Origin: Alphaproteobacteria bacterium
GTDB taxonomy: Bacteria > Pseudomonadota > Alphaproteobacteria > Micropepsales > Micropepsaceae
Reading direction: 5' to 3'
DNA: 64,000 nucleotides
NCBI GenBank assembly: GCA_025350465.1
Contig: JANXXU010000028.1
Span: 1 to 64,000 of the forward strand
Shown one piece after another: positions 62,103-64,000 of the stretch. The notes beneath the pieces are model-generated. The model was not told the origin of the DNA, ran no database searches, and saw nothing but the letters and a program-made list of their open reading frames with translations. Made by a program: the position numbers and the translations under genes. Every line of letters begins with the position of its first letter. Position 1 is the first letter of the stretch.

Positions 62103-63382
62103 GCCACCGCCTTGAGCGAATCTTCCAGGATGTTCAATCCTTCCTCCAGCACGCGCGGCTCGACTGTAATGGGCACGAGGATGCGCACGCCATTGCCATA
62201 AAGGCCGCAGGTCAACAGGATCAAGCCGCGATTCAGCGCTTCCGTCGTCAAGCGTTTGGTGCGGTCGGCATCCGGTTCGTGACGGCCGCGCGTCTTAACG
62301 ATGTCGAAGGCGATCATCGCACCAAGACCGCGAATGTCGTCCATCGGCGGCAGGTCGTTGCGCAGCGCCATCTCGCGCAAGCGCTTTTTCAGCGCCTCGC
62401 CAAGCTCGATGCTTTTGTCGAGTATGCGCTCTTCCTTAATGACTTCGAGCACCGCGATTGCCGCCGCGCAGGCAACCGGGTTGCCGGAATAGGTGCCACC
62501 AAGGCCGCCGGGTTCCGGCGCATCCATGATCGTTGCGCGACCGATGACGCCCGAAAGCGGCATGCCGCCGGCGAGGCTCTTGGCGGTCGCGATCAGATCG
62601 GGCTTCACGCCGGAATGTTCGATGGCGAATAGTTTGCCAGTGCGCGCAAAGCCGGATTGGATTTCGTCGGCGATCAGCAAAACGCCGTGCTCATCGCAGA
62701 CCCCGCGCAACCGGCGCAGGAAATCGAACGGCGCGACGTTGAAACCGCCTTCGCCTTGGACGGGTTCGATGATGATGGCGGCGACGCGCGCCGGCTCGAT
62801 CTCGGTCTTGAACAACCATTCAAGTGCTTCGATCGCATGGCCGCCGGTGACGCCGTGGCTTTCGATGGGAAAGGGCAGGCGATAAATTTCGCCGGGCATC
62901 GTCCCGAAGCCCGCTTTGTACGGCACGACCTTGCCGGTCAGCGCCATACCCATGAACGTGCGGCCGTGGAAGGCGCCCGAAAATGAGATGACGGCGCTGC
63001 GCTTGGTTGCGTAGCGCGCGATCTTCACGGCGTTCTCGACTGCCTCGGCTCCGGTGGTGAACAGAATCGTCTTCGCCGGGCCCTCGATCGGCGCCAGCGC
63101 GTTCAGCTTCTCGGCGAGGACAATGTAGCTTTCATACGCGTTGACTTGATAGGCGGTGTGCAGCACGTTCGCGGCTTGCGCGGCGATCGCTTTCATCACT
63201 TTCGGGTGGCGGTGGCCGGTGTTCTGGACGCCGATGCCGCCGACGAAGTCGATGTAGCGCTTGCCTTCGACGTCCCAGATCTCCGCGTTCTCGGCGCGCG
63301 CGGCAAAGACCGGGTGCGCGGTGTTGACACCGCGCGCAACGGCGTTCTTGCGGCGTTCCCAAAGCTCGGCGTTGGTCGGCAT
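62099..63382 (-). CDS. gabT: 4-aminobutyrate aminotransferase (class III PLP aminotransferase)
   Basis: This 427-aa class III aminotransferase has FTTGAEAVENAVKIARYAT, ADEIQSGFARTGK (PLP Asp) and the Schiff-base lysine in TAKSLAGGMPLSG. The N-terminus ELWERRKNAVARGVNTAHPVFA matches GabT. It converts GABA and 2-oxoglutarate to succinate semialdehyde and glutamate. Related substrates are possible. It overlaps purB by 4 nt downstream. Confidence 0.92.
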   Translation of the reverse strand: MPTNAELWERRKNAVARGVNTAHPVFAARAENAEIWDVEGKRYIDFVGGIGVQNTGHRHPKVMKAIAAQAANVLHTAYQVNAYESYIVLAEKLNALAPIEGPAKTILFTTGAEAVENAVKIARYATKRSAVISFSGAFHGRTFMGMALTGKVVPYKAGFGTMPGEIYRLPFPIESHGVTGGHAIEALEWLFKTEIEPARVAAIIIEPVQGEGGFNVAPFDFLRRLRGVCDEHGVLLIADEIQSGFARTGKLFAIEHSGVKPDLIATAKSLAGGMPLSGVIGRATIMDAPEPGGLGGTYSGNPVACAAAIAVLEVIKEERILDKSIELGEALKKRLREMALRNDLPPMDDIRGLGAMIAFDIVKTRGRHEPDADRTKRLTTEALNRGLILLTCGLYGNGVRILVPITVEPRVLEEGLNILEDSLKAVA

Positions 63383-63437
63383 GCTCAGGCAACCTCTCTG
63401 CGGCGCACAGAGATATAGGAACTCGCGCGCAGACGCA

Positions 63438-64000
63438 TCACTTCTTCGCCACCTCGCGCGCTTCGATTTCCGTCGCTCGTTTGAAGGATGGCCTGGCGCT
63501 GGCGCGCTCGGCGAACTCCACGAACGCCGGGCGCTTGTCGACCATGCCGAAGCGCATGCCGAAGCCGAGCGAGGAGCCGAGATAAAGGTCGGCGGCGGTA
63601 AACTGATTGCCGAAGAGCCACGGTCCCGGCTTCAGAGCGTTCTCGAGCGCCGCCATCGCACGATCATAATCGCCCCAGCCTGCTTGGAAGCTGTTCGGCG
63701 CGGCGCCCGTGCGTTTTTCCACCATCACCGGCTCGATCGTCGTGGCCGAGAACATCAGCCACTGCAGGAAGCGGCCGCGATTGGCGTCGGTCGGCGCGGG
63801 CGCGAGCTTGGTCTGCGGAAACTTGTCCGCGACGTAAAGAAGGATCGCCGCGGTCTCGCCCATGGCGTTGCCGCCGTCGGTGAAGCCGGGAACTTTTCCC
63901 ATCGGATTGATCTTCTTATAGGCCTCGCTCGGATGACCGGGCGCGCGAATGTCGACGCGCTCGAGTTCGTAAGGTTGGCCGGTTTCTTCCATCATCCAAA
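63438..64000 (-). CDS. Glutathione S-transferase family protein, start outside window
   Basis: At least 185 C-terminal residues are visible and the gene continues past the right edge. The thioredoxin-like half has NPMGKVPGFTDGGNAMGETAAILLYVAD with the Glu-Thr glutathione contact. The helical half has FGNQFTAADLYLGSSLGFGM, the N-capping motif region of GSTs. The first visible Met residues (near 63995) are probably internal, because the first beta-strand and catalytic loop of the fold are missing. The substrate is unknown. Confidence 0.88.
   Translation of the reverse strand, partial: WMMEETGQPYELERVDIRAPGHPSEAYKKINPMGKVPGFTDGGNAMGETAAILLYVADKFPQTKLAPAPTDANRGRFLQWLMFSATTIEPVMVEKRTGAAPNSFQAGWGDYDRAMAALENALKPGPWLFGNQFTAADLYLGSSLGFGMRFGMVDKRPAFVEFAERASARPSFKRATEIEAREVAKK

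Overview
The window comes from a GC-rich alphaproteobacterium. The evidence is the gene content: FlbT and FlaF flagellin regulators, a CckA-type hybrid kinase coupled to flhB, a recA promoter carrying alphaproteobacterial LexA boxes (GAAC-N7-GAAC), TTAA-N7-TTAA CtrA-type boxes in flagellar promoters, a DUF1476 ATP-synthase zeta-type inhibitor, and the PurS/PurQ/small-PurL form of FGAM synthase. I cannot name the genus. No rRNA, tRNA or CRISPR array was recognised. Nearly all the DNA is coding, and many genes overlap by 4 nt (ATGA, or TTGA with a TTG start).

Layout. 1-4.1 kb: a CoxE-like VWA protein (cut by the window edge) with its MoxR ATPase, a secreted M13 metallopeptidase, an inverted-repeat element and a YjbR-like protein. 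4.1-7.6 kb: the circularly permuted ATP-grasp / alpha-E / transglutaminase trio. 7.6-12.9 kb: flagellar filament genes, namely a TPR-glycosyltransferase resembling FlmG, flbT, flaF, two tandem 274-aa flagellins behind sigma54-type promoters, and a FlaG-like gene. 12.9-28.6 kb: a glycan island. It holds pseB, pseC, a synthase of the PseI/NeuB family and a pseF-pseG fusion. Between them lies a tightly coupled operon of split transketolase, SDR, ATP-grasp, PIG-L deacetylase, formyltransferase and GH57-like enzyme, preceded by two methyltransferases and a sulfotransferase. 28.9-35.9 kb: flagellar export and basal-body genes (fliO-fliP divergent from flgB-flgC-fliE-fliQ-fliR-flhB), followed by cckA. 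36-41 kb: an IS1595-type zinc-ribbon gene divergent from recA across LexA boxes, then alaS. 40.8-49.4 kb: a CNBD-gated channel coupled to a dimethylformamidase-like protein, icd, trmJ, a small lipoprotein, a hydrolase, an NTF2-like protein, rpsD behind a foldable leader, a small secreted protein and an SDR. 49.4-56.7 kb: a minus-strand purine operon purC-purS-DUF2059-purQ-ribB-purL-bolA-grxD-PLP enzyme. 56.9-64 kb: the zeta inhibitor, a TetR regulator with a clear palindrome, a PQQ dehydrogenase, an S2P-type protease, purB, gabT and a GST cut by the window edge.

How it fits together. The largest theme is a polar-type flagellum: filament genes, their post-transcriptional regulators, a candidate flagellin glycosyltransferase, the sugar pathway that would feed it, the export apparatus, and the CckA kinase that in this class controls CtrA. 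The most unusual part is the glycan island. It has pseudaminic-acid-type enzymes but no visible PseH acetyltransferase. It carries instead a formyltransferase and a seven-gene coupled core (15351-22741) whose chemistry suggests an additional or modified sugar. That interpretation is inference from domains and gene order.
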